Assembly: GCA_048498135.1 (NCBI GenBank)
Contig: JBEHYO010000005.1
Span: 1 to 64,000 of the forward strand
Reading direction: 5' to 3'
Origin: Dokdonella_A sp937902695
GTDB taxonomy: Bacteria; Pseudomonadota; Gammaproteobacteria; Xanthomonadales; Rhodanobacteraceae
Length of the DNA stretch: 64,000 bases
Under the pieces are notes generated by a model. That model saw only the letters and a program-made list of their open reading frames with translations. It was not told where the DNA came from and ran no database searches. Numbering within the stretch: the stretch's first letter is position 1; the number at the start of each line of letters is the position of its first letter. A program made the position numbers and the translations under genes. Below are positions 19,934-29,241 of the stretch, in pieces.

Positions 19934-22375
19934 CTACTGGTGGCGCAACGCGTTCATCGGCGCGGTGCCGGCGGCGAGTCGCGCGGGCAGGTAGCTCGCC
20001 AGCAGCGCGACAGCGCCGAGGAGGAACGCGGCGGCGACGAGGGCGAACGCATCGCCCGGCGTCGCGCCGTAGAGAAGGCCCGAAACGAGCACGCCGCCGG
20101 CGAGCGACAACAACGTGCCGATCAGGAGGCCGATCGCGGCCAGCGCTGCGCCGCGACGCAGGACGTCGGACAGGATCCGTGCCGGCGTCGCGCCGAGCGA
20201 GAGGCGCACGCCGAACTCGCGCGTGCGCGCGCTGACGTACATCGCGATGACGCCGTAGAGGCCGATCGCCGCGAGGAGCAGGCCGACCGCGCCGAGCGCC
20301 AGCGAAGTCAGCGCCGCGATCCGCTGCGGCAGCAGCGACAATGCCAGGATGTCGGCGAGCGAGCGCACCTGGGGCGAAGGCAGCGAGGCGTCGATCGCGC
20401 GCACCGTGTCGCCCAGCGTTGCGGCGAACGCATTCGTCGGCTGCCTGGTCTTGACGATCAGCGCCATTTCGGCGCGCGGCCACTGCGCGAGCGGCAGGAA
20501 CATGAAAGGCTCGGTGCTTTCGCCGAGCGATGCGTACTTCCCGTCCGGCACGACGCCGACGACGGTCAGCGTGTGCCGATCGTTGTCGTCGCCGAACGCG
20601 AAGCTGCGGCCGATCACATCGCCGTTCGCGGCGAGCGTCTGCGCCAGCGTCGCGTTGACGATGCAGACCTCGGAGGAATCCTTGACGTCGTGCGCGTCGA
20701 AGTCGCGTCCCTGCAGGCGGATGTCGAGGGCCTGAAAGTAGCCGGGCGAGACGAGATTCACGAATGGTGTCAATGCGTCGCCGGATTGGCCCGGCACGTG
20801 GAAATCGCCTTCCTGCATGCGGCTGAAGTCGAGGGGCACCAGCGCGGCCACGGCGGCGGCGGCGATGCCCGGCGTCGCACGCAGCCGGTCGAGGAGCGCG
20901 GTCTCGAGCGCAAGCCGGCGCGCGTCGGAATAGCCGCTCGGCTCGAGATTGAAGTCGGCGGTGAGCACGTCGCTCACGTTGAAGCCGGGATCGATGGCCG
21001 CGGCGCGCTGCATCGCGCGCATGAAGAGGCCTCCGCCGGCGAGAAGGATCATGGTCAGGGCGATCTGCGCGACGACCAGCGCCGAACCGAGCCGCGAGCG
21101 CTGGCTCGCGCCGCGCGCGCCGGCGAGTACCGCGCCGGCGCCCGGCGCGTACGAAGAAGCGCGCATTGCCGGCACGAGGCCGAAACCGAACGCGGTCGCG
21201 AGCGTGCATGCAAGCGCGAACCAGAACGTGGCGGCGTCGATCGGAATATCGATCGAGAGCGGCACCGGCACGGGCGGATCGACATGCGAAAGCAGGCGGC
21301 ACGCGGCCGCGCTGAGTGCGAGGCCGAGCCCGCCCGCGGCCAGCGAGAGCAGCGCGCTTTCGCTCATGAGCTGCAGCGTCACGCGCGCGCGTCCCGCGCC
21401 GAGCACGAACCGCATCGCGATTTCGTGGCGGCGCGCCTCGCCGCGTGCGAGCAGCAGCGAGGCGACGTTGACGCACGCGACCAGCAGCAGCAGCGCGATC
21501 AATGCGAACAGCAGCGCGGAAAACGCGACGAGGCCGCCGCGCAGCTCGCCCGGCACGCCATGCAGCGGCTCGACGCTGATCGTGACGCCGCCTTCGTTGC
21601 CGCGCCGCGGATAGTCGGCGGCAATGCGGGCGGCGATCGAAGAAAGCTGCTGGCGCGCCTGTGCGCGGGTCGTGCCCGGCATCAGCCTCGCCGCGAGCGA
21701 CAGCCAGGTCGAGCCGCGCTGCTGGAGCAGCTGCGCCGCGCCGGGCTGGAGCAGCGGCTGATGGGACAGCGGGACATAGAACGCGGGCGTCAGCATGGCG
21801 ACGGTGCCGCGGAAGTCGGGCGCGGCGACGCCGAGCAGCGTGAAGCGCTGGCCGTTGATCGATACGGTCCTGCCGATCGCGCCTTCGTCGCCGTTGAGAT
21901 ACTTGCGCCAGCCGGCGTACGTCGCGACGGCGACCGGTGCCGCGCCGCTGCGATCGTCGCCGTCGCGAAGCAGGCGGCCCCGATAGGCACCGACCTGCAG
22001 CGCGTCGAAATAGTTGCCGCTCACCATCAGCCCGAACGCGCGCTCGGGGTTGCCGGCGACGTCGACGTTGATCCATTGGTGGCGATAGGCGAACACCTGC
22101 GCGACGTTCTTCGCGCCTGCCGCGTAGTCCTCGAAATCGGGCGCCGAGAACGAGTCGGTGCCGTGCGCCGGCGACACGCTGCCGAGTTCGACGAGATCGT
22201 CCGGCGCGCCCACGCCGCGCAAGGGCGCAAAGAGAAGCGTGTTGGCGGCGCTGAACAGCGTGATGCTCGCCGCGAGCCCGATCGCGAGCGAGAGCGCGGC
22301 GAACAGCGAGAAGCCCGGATTCGCGGCGAGCTGGCGCGCGGCGTAACGGATGTTCTGCGCAAGGATCTGCAGCAT
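19934..22375 (-). CDS. ABC permease 6, two-module MacB/FtsX type (ADOP-like), first permease of the operon
   Basis: This 813 aa permease starts MLQILAQNIRYAARQLAANPG with helix FSLFAALSLAIGLAASITLFS. The first coupling motif is degenerate (HEIAMRFVLGAGRARVTL) while the second is standard (REFGVRLSLGATPARILS). The central helices include LLFALIALLLLVACVNVASLLL. The second periplasmic domain has the ADOP-like segment SPGYFQALDIRLQGRDFDAHD. It ends in GTAPMNALRHQ. It is transcribed directly after the first ATPase with a 35 nt gap, in the usual adaptor-ATPase-permease order. It may therefore be the ancestral permease of this transporter, with the other five added later; that is an inference. Confidence 0.92.
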   Translation of the reverse strand: MLQILAQNIRYAARQLAANPGFSLFAALSLAIGLAASITLFSAANTLLFAPLRGVGAPDDLVELGSVSPAHGTDSFSAPDFEDYAAGAKNVAQVFAYRHQWINVDVAGNPERAFGLMVSGNYFDALQVGAYRGRLLRDGDDRSGAAPVAVATYAGWRKYLNGDEGAIGRTVSINGQRFTLLGVAAPDFRGTVAMLTPAFYVPLSHQPLLQPGAAQLLQQRGSTWLSLAARLMPGTTRAQARQQLSSIAARIAADYPRRGNEGGVTISVEPLHGVPGELRGGLVAFSALLFALIALLLLVACVNVASLLLARGEARRHEIAMRFVLGAGRARVTLQLMSESALLSLAAGGLGLALSAAACRLLSHVDPPVPVPLSIDIPIDAATFWFALACTLATAFGFGLVPAMRASSYAPGAGAVLAGARGASQRSRLGSALVVAQIALTMILLAGGGLFMRAMQRAAAIDPGFNVSDVLTADFNLEPSGYSDARRLALETALLDRLRATPGIAAAAVAALVPLDFSRMQEGDFHVPGQSGDALTPFVNLVSPGYFQALDIRLQGRDFDAHDVKDSSEVCIVNATLAQTLAANGDVIGRSFAFGDDNDRHTLTVVGVVPDGKYASLGESTEPFMFLPLAQWPRAEMALIVKTRQPTNAFAATLGDTVRAIDASLPSPQVRSLADILALSLLPQRIAALTSLALGAVGLLLAAIGLYGVIAMYVSARTREFGVRLSLGATPARILSDVLRRGAALAAIGLLIGTLLSLAGGVLVSGLLYGATPGDAFALVAAAFLLGAVALLASYLPARLAAGTAPMNALRHQ

Positions 22376-22410
22376 GCGGCGTCCTCGTGGGGATGCGGCG
22401 GTGGAAACGC

Positions 22411-23169
<759 letters not shown>

Positions 23170-23249
23170 CGTCGGAATCTTGCCTGTGGGGAGGTTGGGT
23201 TCGATGCGGTTCGATGCCGTAACGCTTACGCCGGTCGCCGTTGCCGGTG

Positions 23250-24503
23250 CTATCGGAGCCGCACGCGGTCGTGCTGGTCGAAGGCGCTCGTGTCGGACAG
23301 GATCACGCGGTCGCCGACGTTGAGGCCTTTGACGATCTGGATCAGGTTGACCGAGCTCTTGCCGAGCTCGACCGGCACGCGGCTGGCGACGTCGCCGCCC
23401 GGGTCGAGCTTGAACAGGCGCACTTCGGAGTCGGATTGTCCGAACGCCGGGCGGCCGACATAGAGCACGTCGGGCAGGCGCTCGATCTCGATGGTGCCGT
23501 CGACCGAGAGATCGGGACGCGCGCCGGGCGGGAGCTTGCCTTCGAGATCGACGTCGACCTGCACGGTGCCGTTCTGCACCGCGGGATCGACGCGCAGCAC
23601 CTTGCCGTCGATGATGCCGTTGCGCGTATCGACCTTGACCGGCTGGCCGAGCGCGACGTCCTTCGCCTGCGTCTCCGCGATGCGAAGCTCGGCCATCAGC
23701 TCGCCCGGACGCGCAACGCGCGCGAGGTTGGCGCCGATCGCGACCTGCTGGCCTTCCTCGACGGGCACCTGCTGCAGGATGCCCTCGATGCCGGCGCGCA
23801 CGTGCAGCGCATCGGCCTGGCGCTGGCGCAGCTCGCGCGTCGCGACGAGCTGGTCCAGACGCGCCTTCTCGGCGGCGAGCTGCGATTCGATGTTGCGGCG
23901 GAACTCGACGACGCGCTGCTCCTCCAGATCCATGCGGTTCTTCGACTGCTCGAGCACGACGAGGCTTTTCTTGTATTGCACGGCCGGGATGACGCCTTTC
24001 TCGGCGACCGGCTTCTCGGCTTCGGCCTGCATGCGCGCCGTTTCGTATTCGCTCTTCGCCTGCGCGTGCTGCGACTGCTCGTCGAGCAGTTTCGAGTTGA
24101 GATCGGTGCGCTTGGCGGCCAGGTCGGATTGCGCGGCCGTGACCGCGGTCGTCGCCGCGAGCAGCTGATCATCCACCTCGGGGTTGCTGAGCTCGAGGAT
24201 GACGGTGTCCGGCTTCACGATCGCGCCGGGCTTGATCACGATGCGCTCGACGCGCGCGGCGGTCTCGGCGGCGATCCAGCGGATCTCCTTCGGGACCAGC
24301 GTGCCCGGACCGCGAACCTCGCGCAGCAGCTCGCCGCGCTTGACCTGATCGACGAGCACGCTCGAGCGTTCGACCGACGGGATCGCAGGGCCCAGCGCGG
24401 CGAGGCCGGCGACGGCGACGAGAAGACAGGCGGCGATCGCGGCCCCGATGACGTACTGGCGGCGGCGTTTCTTTTTCTTGAGCTCGGGGCGGGCAATGTC
24501 CAT
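23250..24503 (-). CDS. Periplasmic adaptor protein, HlyD/MacA (RND/MFP) family
   Basis: This 417 aa membrane-fusion protein would bridge inner-membrane permease and an outer-membrane channel. It has a short basic N-terminus (KKKKRRR) and one signal-anchor helix (about residues 18-38), so it stays in the inner membrane facing the periplasm. A biotinyl-lipoyl-like half motif (VERIVIKPGAIVKPDTVIL) is followed by a long coiled-coil hairpin (about residues 110-225, rich in Ala, Glu, Lys and Gln), the second lipoyl half (GIEGILQQVPVEEGQQVAIG), and beta-barrel and membrane-proximal domains. It is the first gene of the operon. No TolC-like gene is present anywhere in the window, so the outer-membrane channel must be encoded elsewhere. 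Confidence 0.93.
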   Translation of the reverse strand: MDIARPELKKKKRRRQYVIGAAIAACLLVAVAGLAALGPAIPSVERSSVLVDQVKRGELLREVRGPGTLVPKEIRWIAAETAARVERIVIKPGAIVKPDTVILELSNPEVDDQLLAATTAVTAAQSDLAAKRTDLNSKLLDEQSQHAQAKSEYETARMQAEAEKPVAEKGVIPAVQYKKSLVVLEQSKNRMDLEEQRVVEFRRNIESQLAAEKARLDQLVATRELRQRQADALHVRAGIEGILQQVPVEEGQQVAIGANLARVARPGELMAELRIAETQAKDVALGQPVKVDTRNGIIDGKVLRVDPAVQNGTVQVDVDLEGKLPPGARPDLSVDGTIEIERLPDVLYVGRPAFGQSDSEVRLFKLDPGGDVASRVPVELGKSSVNLIQIVKGLNVGDRVILSDTSAFDQHDRVRLR

Positions 24504-24514
24504 GGCGCTGCAGT

Positions 24515-24530
24515 AGCAGGGGCCATGCCA
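24515..24530 (-). promoter_or_regulatory. Candidate sigma-54 (-24/-12) promoter of the ABC operon
   Basis: On the minus strand this reads TGGCATGGCCCCTGCT. It matches the sigma-54 consensus TGGCACG-N4-TTGCW at all positions except two, with the invariant GG (-24) and GC (-12) exactly 10 nt apart. The GC lies about 12 nt before the adaptor ATG at 24503, so transcription from it would give an almost leaderless mRNA; either the adaptor starts at a later codon or translation is leaderless. A much weaker sigma-70-like pair (TTGCAC, 17 nt, GAATAT) lies about 30-60 bp further upstream. The operon encodes its own sigma-54 activator, which fits. Confidence 0.55.
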
Positions 24531-24678
24531 GCCGGATGGCTCAATCGCGCAACCGCAGAATATTCAGCATAAACAGTAGCTTGTGCAATTTGTCCAGAGC
24601 ACTTCGCGGTGTACGCACGGGGCGACCGTCCGATACCGTACAGCGGGCATGAACGCCCACGTACAGCTGGCTGTTTCT

Positions 24679-24698
24679 CTCTCCCGGAAGCGGGAGAG
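24679..24698. terminator. Palindrome between the DUF2461 gene and the ABC operon
   Basis: CTCTCCCG, a four-base loop GAAG, then CGGGAGAG form a perfect 8 bp stem downstream of the DUF2461 stop codon (24729) on the minus strand. No clear T-run follows, so it may end transcription with Rho or simply be a dispersed palindrome; a very similar stem occurs at 51999-52024. The rest of the 24504-24728 gap holds no credible gene. Confidence 0.45.
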
Positions 24699-24728
24699 GG
24701 GATACGGCGCCAGTGGGTGAAGGAGCGA

Positions 24729-25415
24729 TCAGAACTCCAGCTCGAGCGCGGCGCAGAGGTAATCGATCATCGGCGCGATCCGCTTGAACGTGTCGACGAC
24801 GGCCGGCAGCAATTCGTCCGACGTCGCGATCGCATCCGGTATCGCGGCGCCCGCGGCGAAGTTGCGGCGCTTGAGGTCCTCGATCAGTTCATGCTGCGGA
24901 TCGAATCCGCGCGGCGGACGCGAGAGTGCCTCGCCCCAGAACTCGAAGCGCTCGCGGAAGGGCTTGCCGTGCACGGCTTTCTTCCATGCGGCCGGATTGT
25001 CGGCGAGGAACTCGCGGATCTTCTTCAGCGTCGGCGGCTCGGGATGCCAGAGGCCGCCGCCGGCGAAGCAGTCGCGTGGCTGGATGTGCAGATAGAACGA
25101 CGGCGCCGCGACCTCGCGTCGCCGCTCGTGCCCGAACCGCGCGCCGGCCCAGGTCTTGTACGGCGTCTTGTCGTTGCGGAATCGCGTGTCGCGATGGATG
25201 CGGAACAGCGAACCGCCGCTCGGCCGCGGGTCGGCGCGATAGTGCGCGCTGATCTTCGCGAGCGGCGCCTGCATGTCCTCGATCAGGCGCAGGAACGGAT
25301 CGCGCAGCACGTCCTCGTAGCGCGTCCTGTTCGCGGCGAACCACGCGCGATTGTTGTTCTTCGCCAGATCGCGCTGGAACCTGAACGTCGCCGCGGTGAA
25401 GTAGTGTCCGGCCAT
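24729..25415 (-). CDS. DUF2461 (TIGR02453) family protein
   Basis: This 228 aa soluble protein has the family's hallmarks: the N-terminal FTAATFRFQRDLAKNNNRAWF, the segment IHRDTRFRNDKTPYKTW, and FYLHIQPRDCFAGGGLW with HPEPPTLKKIREFL. The family is widespread in bacteria and some fungi but has no established biochemical activity. It starts at the ATG 25413-25415, only 10 nt after the exonuclease I stop codon, so both are in one operon. The link to sbcB hints at a role near nucleic-acid metabolism, but this is only contextual. Confidence 0.9.
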   Translation of the reverse strand: MAGHYFTAATFRFQRDLAKNNNRAWFAANRTRYEDVLRDPFLRLIEDMQAPLAKISAHYRADPRPSGGSLFRIHRDTRFRNDKTPYKTWAGARFGHERRREVAAPSFYLHIQPRDCFAGGGLWHPEPPTLKKIREFLADNPAAWKKAVHGKPFRERFEFWGEALSRPPRGFDPQHELIEDLKRRNFAAGAAIPDAIATSDELLPAVVDTFKRIAPMIDYLCAALELEF

Positions 25416-25425
25416 CGTGCTTCCT

Positions 25426-26853
25426 CTACAGCAACGTGCGGCCCCAGACGTCGAGCTGATCGAGCACGATGCGCCCTTCCGCGCTGGTCGTCTCGTCGGC
25501 GCGGTAGGCCGCGATCTCGGCGAAGTATTCCTCGAGCGTGCGCGGCGTCGCCGGCGTCGCCGTTTCGAGGCGGCGCCGGCGCATGTCCTGCCAGCGTGCC
25601 GATTCGTCGGCGCTGAGCGTCTCGGGCCAGTTGCGCGCACGATAGCGGAACAACAGCTCCGCGCAGCGCGTGTCCTTGAACGCGAACGGGCGCGTTCCAA
25701 GCTGTTCGGGGGGCGTTTCGCGCACCGAGCGCAGCAGCAGGCGATCGTCGTCGGACATGAAGCAGTCGTAGAGCGCGACCTCCGCGTCGAGCGCGGGCTC
25801 GGGCTTCGAATCGCGCGCGAATACGCGCCGTACCTTTTCGGCAAGTCCGCTCGCGGTACGCAGTTGCTCGAGATGGCGCAGGTTTTTCTCGACATCCAGC
25901 GCGATGCGCGACGTGTCGGTCGCCTTGAGGACGCTGATCGGCGCGAGCGCGGGCGTCCGGTTGGCGTGGATGGTCTTGAGCGGAATGCGCTCGACGCCCT
26001 CGGGGAGGTCGGCGCGACGCGTGAAGACGCGGTCGGCGATGCCTTCGGCGTCGAGCGCAATCAGCTCCGTCGGGTCGGCATCGAGATCGAACACGATCAC
26101 GCCGTTCGGCGAGGTCGGATGGCCCGCGATCGGCGCGACCATCGCCAGGCACCCGCGCGTCGACGGATACCGCGAGGAGACGTGCAGCAGCGGCGTCATC
26201 TCGACGACATCGAGCAGCTCGAACACGCGCTGCTTCCTGCGCAGCGCGAAATGCCAGTCCCAGAGCCGCGGCTGCCTGAAGCGCAGGATGCGCGCGATGC
26301 CGACCAGGGCCTCGACGTCGGCGAGCGCATCGTGCGCGCGCCGCTGCGGCACGTGGTTCGCGCGGGCGAGCTCTTCGAGGCGGAAGCTCGGCGCGCCGTC
26401 GTCGCGCAGCGGCCACTCGATCCCGTGCGGACGCAGCGCATAGCACATGCGCGCGAGATCGATGACGTCCCAGCGCGAGTTGCCGTTTTCCCACTCGCGC
26501 GCATACGGATCGTAGAAGTTGCGGTAGAGGAGGTGGCGCGTGAACTCGTCGTCGAAGCGCAGCGAGTTGTAGCCGACGCCGCAGGTGCCGGGCTCGGCAA
26601 GGATCTCGTGCACGCGCGCGGCGAACTCGGCCTCGACGACGCCTTCGGCCGCGGCGCGCTGCGGCGTGATGCCGGTGACGAGGCATGCTCCCGGCGAGGG
26701 CAGCACGTCGGGCGCGGGCTTGCAGAAGACCGAGACCGGATCGCCGATGATTTCGAGGTCGGGTGTCGTGCGGATCGCGCCGAACTGGGCCGGTCGGTCG
26801 CGGCGCGGATCGGCGCCGAAGGTTTCGTAATCGTGCCAGAGGAAAGTCTGCAT
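25426..26853 (-). CDS. sbcB: Exodeoxyribonuclease I (3'-5' ssDNA exonuclease)
   Basis: Exonuclease I degrades single-stranded DNA 3' to 5' and acts in mismatch repair and recombination. At 475 aa it equals the E. coli enzyme in length. The DEDDh active site is visible: WHDYETFG (ExoI), VGYNSLRFDDEF (ExoII), and RAHDALADVEA (ExoIII with the histidine). The SH3-like and C-terminal helical domains follow, with the family segment PLLHVSSRYPSTRGC and IPLKTIHANRTPALAPISVL. The ATG at 26851-26853 gives the family N-terminus MQTFLWHDYETFG; the frame is open upstream to 27324 but is not conserved in character. It heads a two-gene operon with the DUF2461 gene and diverges from orn. Confidence 0.96.
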   Translation of the reverse strand: MQTFLWHDYETFGADPRRDRPAQFGAIRTTPDLEIIGDPVSVFCKPAPDVLPSPGACLVTGITPQRAAAEGVVEAEFAARVHEILAEPGTCGVGYNSLRFDDEFTRHLLYRNFYDPYAREWENGNSRWDVIDLARMCYALRPHGIEWPLRDDGAPSFRLEELARANHVPQRRAHDALADVEALVGIARILRFRQPRLWDWHFALRRKQRVFELLDVVEMTPLLHVSSRYPSTRGCLAMVAPIAGHPTSPNGVIVFDLDADPTELIALDAEGIADRVFTRRADLPEGVERIPLKTIHANRTPALAPISVLKATDTSRIALDVEKNLRHLEQLRTASGLAEKVRRVFARDSKPEPALDAEVALYDCFMSDDDRLLLRSVRETPPEQLGTRPFAFKDTRCAELLFRYRARNWPETLSADESARWQDMRRRRLETATPATPRTLEEYFAEIAAYRADETTSAEGRIVLDQLDVWGRTLL

Positions 26854-27007
26854 CGTGCGTCCGCTGCCGGTCTCGCCAGCGTAGCCGCGCGAACCTGCGC
26901 CTGACAATCGCCGCCTGCTAGACTCGTCGCGACGGGCCTGTCGGGGGAGGCGGCGCGGTTTTTGAGGCGCGGATTCCGAAACGCGCCGACATCGAGAGGA
27001 GTCGCGA

Positions 27008-27571
27008 ATGCACCATGAGGACAACCTGATCTGGATCGACCTCGAAATGACCGGCCTCGATCCCGATCGCGATTCGATCCTCGAGATCGCGACGATCGTC
27101 ACCGACAAGGACCTCAATCTCCTCGCCGAGGGTCCCGAGTTCGCGCTGCGCCAGCCGCTCGAGCGGCTCGAAGCGATGGACGACTGGAACCGCAACCAGC
27201 ATCGCAAGTCCGGCCTCTGGCAGCGCGTGCTCGAGTCGCGCGTCGACATCGGCACGGCGGAGGCACTGACCTGCGAGTTTCTCGCGCAGTTCGTCTCGGC
27301 CGGCAAATCGCCGATGTGCGGCAACTCGATCTGCCAGGACCGGCGCTTCCTCTATCGCCTGATGCCGCGGCTCGAGCGCTATTTCCACTACCGCAATCTC
27401 GACGTCTCGACGATCAAGGAGCTCGCGCGGCGCTGGGCGCCCGATCTCGCGCGCGGATTCACGAAGGAATCGACCCACACGGCGCTCAGCGACGTGCGCG
27501 ATTCGATCACGGAGCTCAAGTACTACCGCCCGTTCATGGGGCGCCTCGCGGGCGTGCTGGAAGCGCCGTAG
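27008..27571 (+). CDS. orn: Oligoribonuclease (3'-5' nanoRNase)
   Basis: Orn degrades RNA dinucleotides and pGpG, the last step of RNA and cyclic-di-GMP turnover. This 187 aa protein shows the DEDDh set: LIWIDLEMTGLDPDRDSIL (Asp, Glu), CGNSICQDRRFL (Asp), and STHTALSDVRDSI (His, Asp). The segment YFHYRNLDVSTIKELARRW is typical of the family. An AGGAG lies 6 nt before the ATG. It is divergent from sbcB across a 154 bp gap. A strong palindrome (27598-27677) lies just after its stop codon and may end its transcript. Confidence 0.97.
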   Translation: MHHEDNLIWIDLEMTGLDPDRDSILEIATIVTDKDLNLLAEGPEFALRQPLERLEAMDDWNRNQHRKSGLWQRVLESRVDIGTAEALTCEFLAQFVSAGKSPMCGNSICQDRRFLYRLMPRLERYFHYRNLDVSTIKELARRWAPDLARGFTKESTHTALSDVRDSITELKYYRPFMGRLAGVLEAP

Positions 27572-27597
27572 GCCGAGCTGCAGAACGCCGTCCGCAT

Positions 27598-27677
27598 CGT
27601 CATTCGCGCGAAAGCGGGAATCCATCGTGCTGTTCGCGGCGCTCGAAAAATGGATTCCCGCTTTCGCGCGAATGACG
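27598..27677. repeat. REP-like inverted repeat (28 bp arms) between convergent genes
   Basis: The arms at 27598-27625 and 27650-27677 are perfect reverse complements around a 24 nt loop and contain GCGCGAAAGCGGGAATCCAT, a motif found dispersed in many proteobacterial genomes. A related single arm lies at 44431-44458. The position between the 3' ends of orn and the anti-sigma-like gene suggests bidirectional termination or mRNA end protection. Confidence 0.85.
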
Positions 27678-27692
27678 GCCAGGACGAGCCCG

Positions 27693-28553
27693 TCAGTCGA
27701 GCAGCTCGCGAAGATCGGGCGGCACGCGACGATCCGGATGCGTGCGCACGAACAGGCGAAGGCTCTCGGTCGCCTGCTGACGACGGCCCTGCTGCATGAG
27801 ATCGCGGATGTGCGCGAGCCAGTCCGACGGCGCGAGCTGCATGTCGCGCTGCAATTCCACCGAGCTGCTGGGCAGCGTCGGCGACGCGCGGCCCAGTGCG
27901 TTCGCCGCCGCGGCACGCTTTTCCGCCGCGGCCGCGCCCCGCGCCGCCGGTGCGATGCCCGCGCTCGCGTCCTTGGCCTTGTCGGCATCCGGCGCCTGCT
28001 CGGCCTCGTGTTCGTTGGCGGGAAATGCCTTCGGCGCGGGCGATGCGGCCGGTAGCGGCGGCGCTTGGGCCTGTGGCGGCTGCGGCGCCGGCTTGCTCTC
28101 GGCGCGCTGCTTGCGCAACGGCTTCGGCTGATCGCTGCGATCGCCGGCGGCGCCCGCGGCGCGCTGCTGCTCCGGCGGCGGTGCTGCTGCGGCGGATGGC
28201 GGCGCTGCGTCGCGCGCCGGCATTTCGCGCCGGCTGCGCGCGGGCTCGTCGATCGGCTGCACCGGCACGACGCGCGGCACTTCGGCGGGTGCGGCCGCAT
28301 CGTTCGCGCTCATCGGCTCGTGACCGATGCGCCATGCGAGCCCGGCCGCGAGCACGAGTCCCGCTGCGGATCCGACGCCGAGGATCCAGCGCTGCCGGCG
28401 TGGCGGCCTGCCGCTGTGCACGGCACGCGCGGCTTCGTTCAATACGGCGCGATCGAGCCGGCGCGGCGGCTCGTAGCGCGGCAGGCGGCGATAGAGATCG
28501 CCGATCTCGCCGCCGCCGTCGCGGAGCAGGTCGTCGGGGTCGCGCGCGCTCAT
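27693..28553 (-). CDS. Single-pass membrane protein, putative anti-sigma partner of the ECF factor
   Basis: This 286 aa protein begins with a soluble N-terminal stretch of about 50 residues (DDLLRDGGGEIGDLYRRLP onward), then one membrane helix (WILGVGSAAGLVLAAGLAW, about residues 56-75), a low-complexity Pro/Ala/Gln/Lys region (about 85-230), and a small folded C-terminus (DWLAHIRDLMQQGRRQQATESL). Membrane topology and the 4 nt ATGA overlap with the sigma gene argue for an anti-sigma role. The classical zinc-binding HxxxCxxC motif is absent, so if it is an anti-sigma factor it belongs to a non-ZAS group. The helical C-terminus may be a periplasmic sensor domain. Identity is inferred from context. 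Confidence 0.72.
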   Translation of the reverse strand: MSARDPDDLLRDGGGEIGDLYRRLPRYEPPRRLDRAVLNEAARAVHSGRPPRRQRWILGVGSAAGLVLAAGLAWRIGHEPMSANDAAAPAEVPRVVPVQPIDEPARSRREMPARDAAPPSAAAAPPPEQQRAAGAAGDRSDQPKPLRKQRAESKPAPQPPQAQAPPLPAASPAPKAFPANEHEAEQAPDADKAKDASAGIAPAARGAAAAEKRAAAANALGRASPTLPSSSVELQRDMQLAPSDWLAHIRDLMQQGRRQQATESLRLFVRTHPDRRVPPDLRELLD

Positions 28554-29101
28554 GAGGCGAACCTCGCACGGATGCGCGCGAGCGCATAGCGCAGGCGCGA
28601 TTTCACCGTCTCGCGCCCGGCGCCGGTGATCTCGCCGATTTCATCGAGGCCGAGCCCGCCTTCGATGCGAAGCAGAAACGCGACGCGTTGCTCCTCGGGC
28701 AATTCCTCGAGCGCGATCTGCAGGCGACGCCGCTGCTCGAACTCGGTGAGCACGCGCTCCGGTTGTTCGCCTTCGGGGGCATCGAGTTGGCGGAACACGG
28801 CCTCGGCTTCCTCGTCCGACGCCTGCGGCTTCAGCCGCCGGAACCGGTCGACGACGAGATTGTGCGCGATCTGCAGCAGGAACGTCGTGAACTTCGCTTC
28901 GGCCCGATAGCGCTCGCGCGCCGCGACGAGCCGGCTCCAGGTGTCCTGGAACAGCTCGTCGGCATCGGCGCGATGCCGCAGCGTGCGCAGGAGGAAGCGG
29001 TACAGCGTGCCGCGATGGCGCCGGTAAAGCATCTCGAAGGCGAGCAGGTCGCCTCCGGCGTAAGCGAGCATCAGTTCCTCGTCGGTCTTCTCGGACCCCA
29101 T
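28550..29101 (-). CDS. ECF-type RNA polymerase sigma factor
   Basis: This 183 aa sigma-70 family factor has region 2 (MLAYAGGDLLAFEMLYRRH through DELFQDTWSRLVAARERY and FLLQIAHNLVVDRFRR) and region 4 (LEELPEEQRVAFLLRIEGGL, then the helix-turn-helix GLDEIGEITGAGRETVKSRLRY). Region 1 and region 3 are missing, as in ECF factors. It redirects RNA polymerase to a small regulon in response to an envelope or stress signal. Its stop overlaps the start of the membrane partner by 4 nt. The chosen ATG (29099-29101) gives the compact family N-terminus; the frame is open upstream but not sigma-like. Confidence 0.94.
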   Translation of the reverse strand: MGSEKTDEELMLAYAGGDLLAFEMLYRRHRGTLYRFLLRTLRHRADADELFQDTWSRLVAARERYRAEAKFTTFLLQIAHNLVVDRFRRLKPQASDEEAEAVFRQLDAPEGEQPERVLTEFEQRRRLQIALEELPEEQRVAFLLRIEGGLGLDEIGEITGAGRETVKSRLRYALARIRARFAS

Positions 29102-29241
29102 GGCCGGGAGGGTAAGACATCGGCCGGAGGCCGTCACGGCAGGGGGCATGGTTCGTGAAACGCAACGCACTGCGCGGTGGGGTTCGATCTGAGTTGCCCG
29201 CATGTGGCGGGTTTGGTCCCCGAATCCCGTATATGAACAAT

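Noticed and set aside
23170..23249. Small peptide gene between the adaptor and first ATPase genes
   Set aside because: The 80 nt gap has no frame with a ribosome-binding site on either strand.
24648..24719. A 23-codon plus-strand frame before the ABC operon, considered as a secreted peptide substrate
   Set aside because: It runs through the CTCTCCCG palindrome, is on the opposite strand to the operon, and has no ribosome-binding site.
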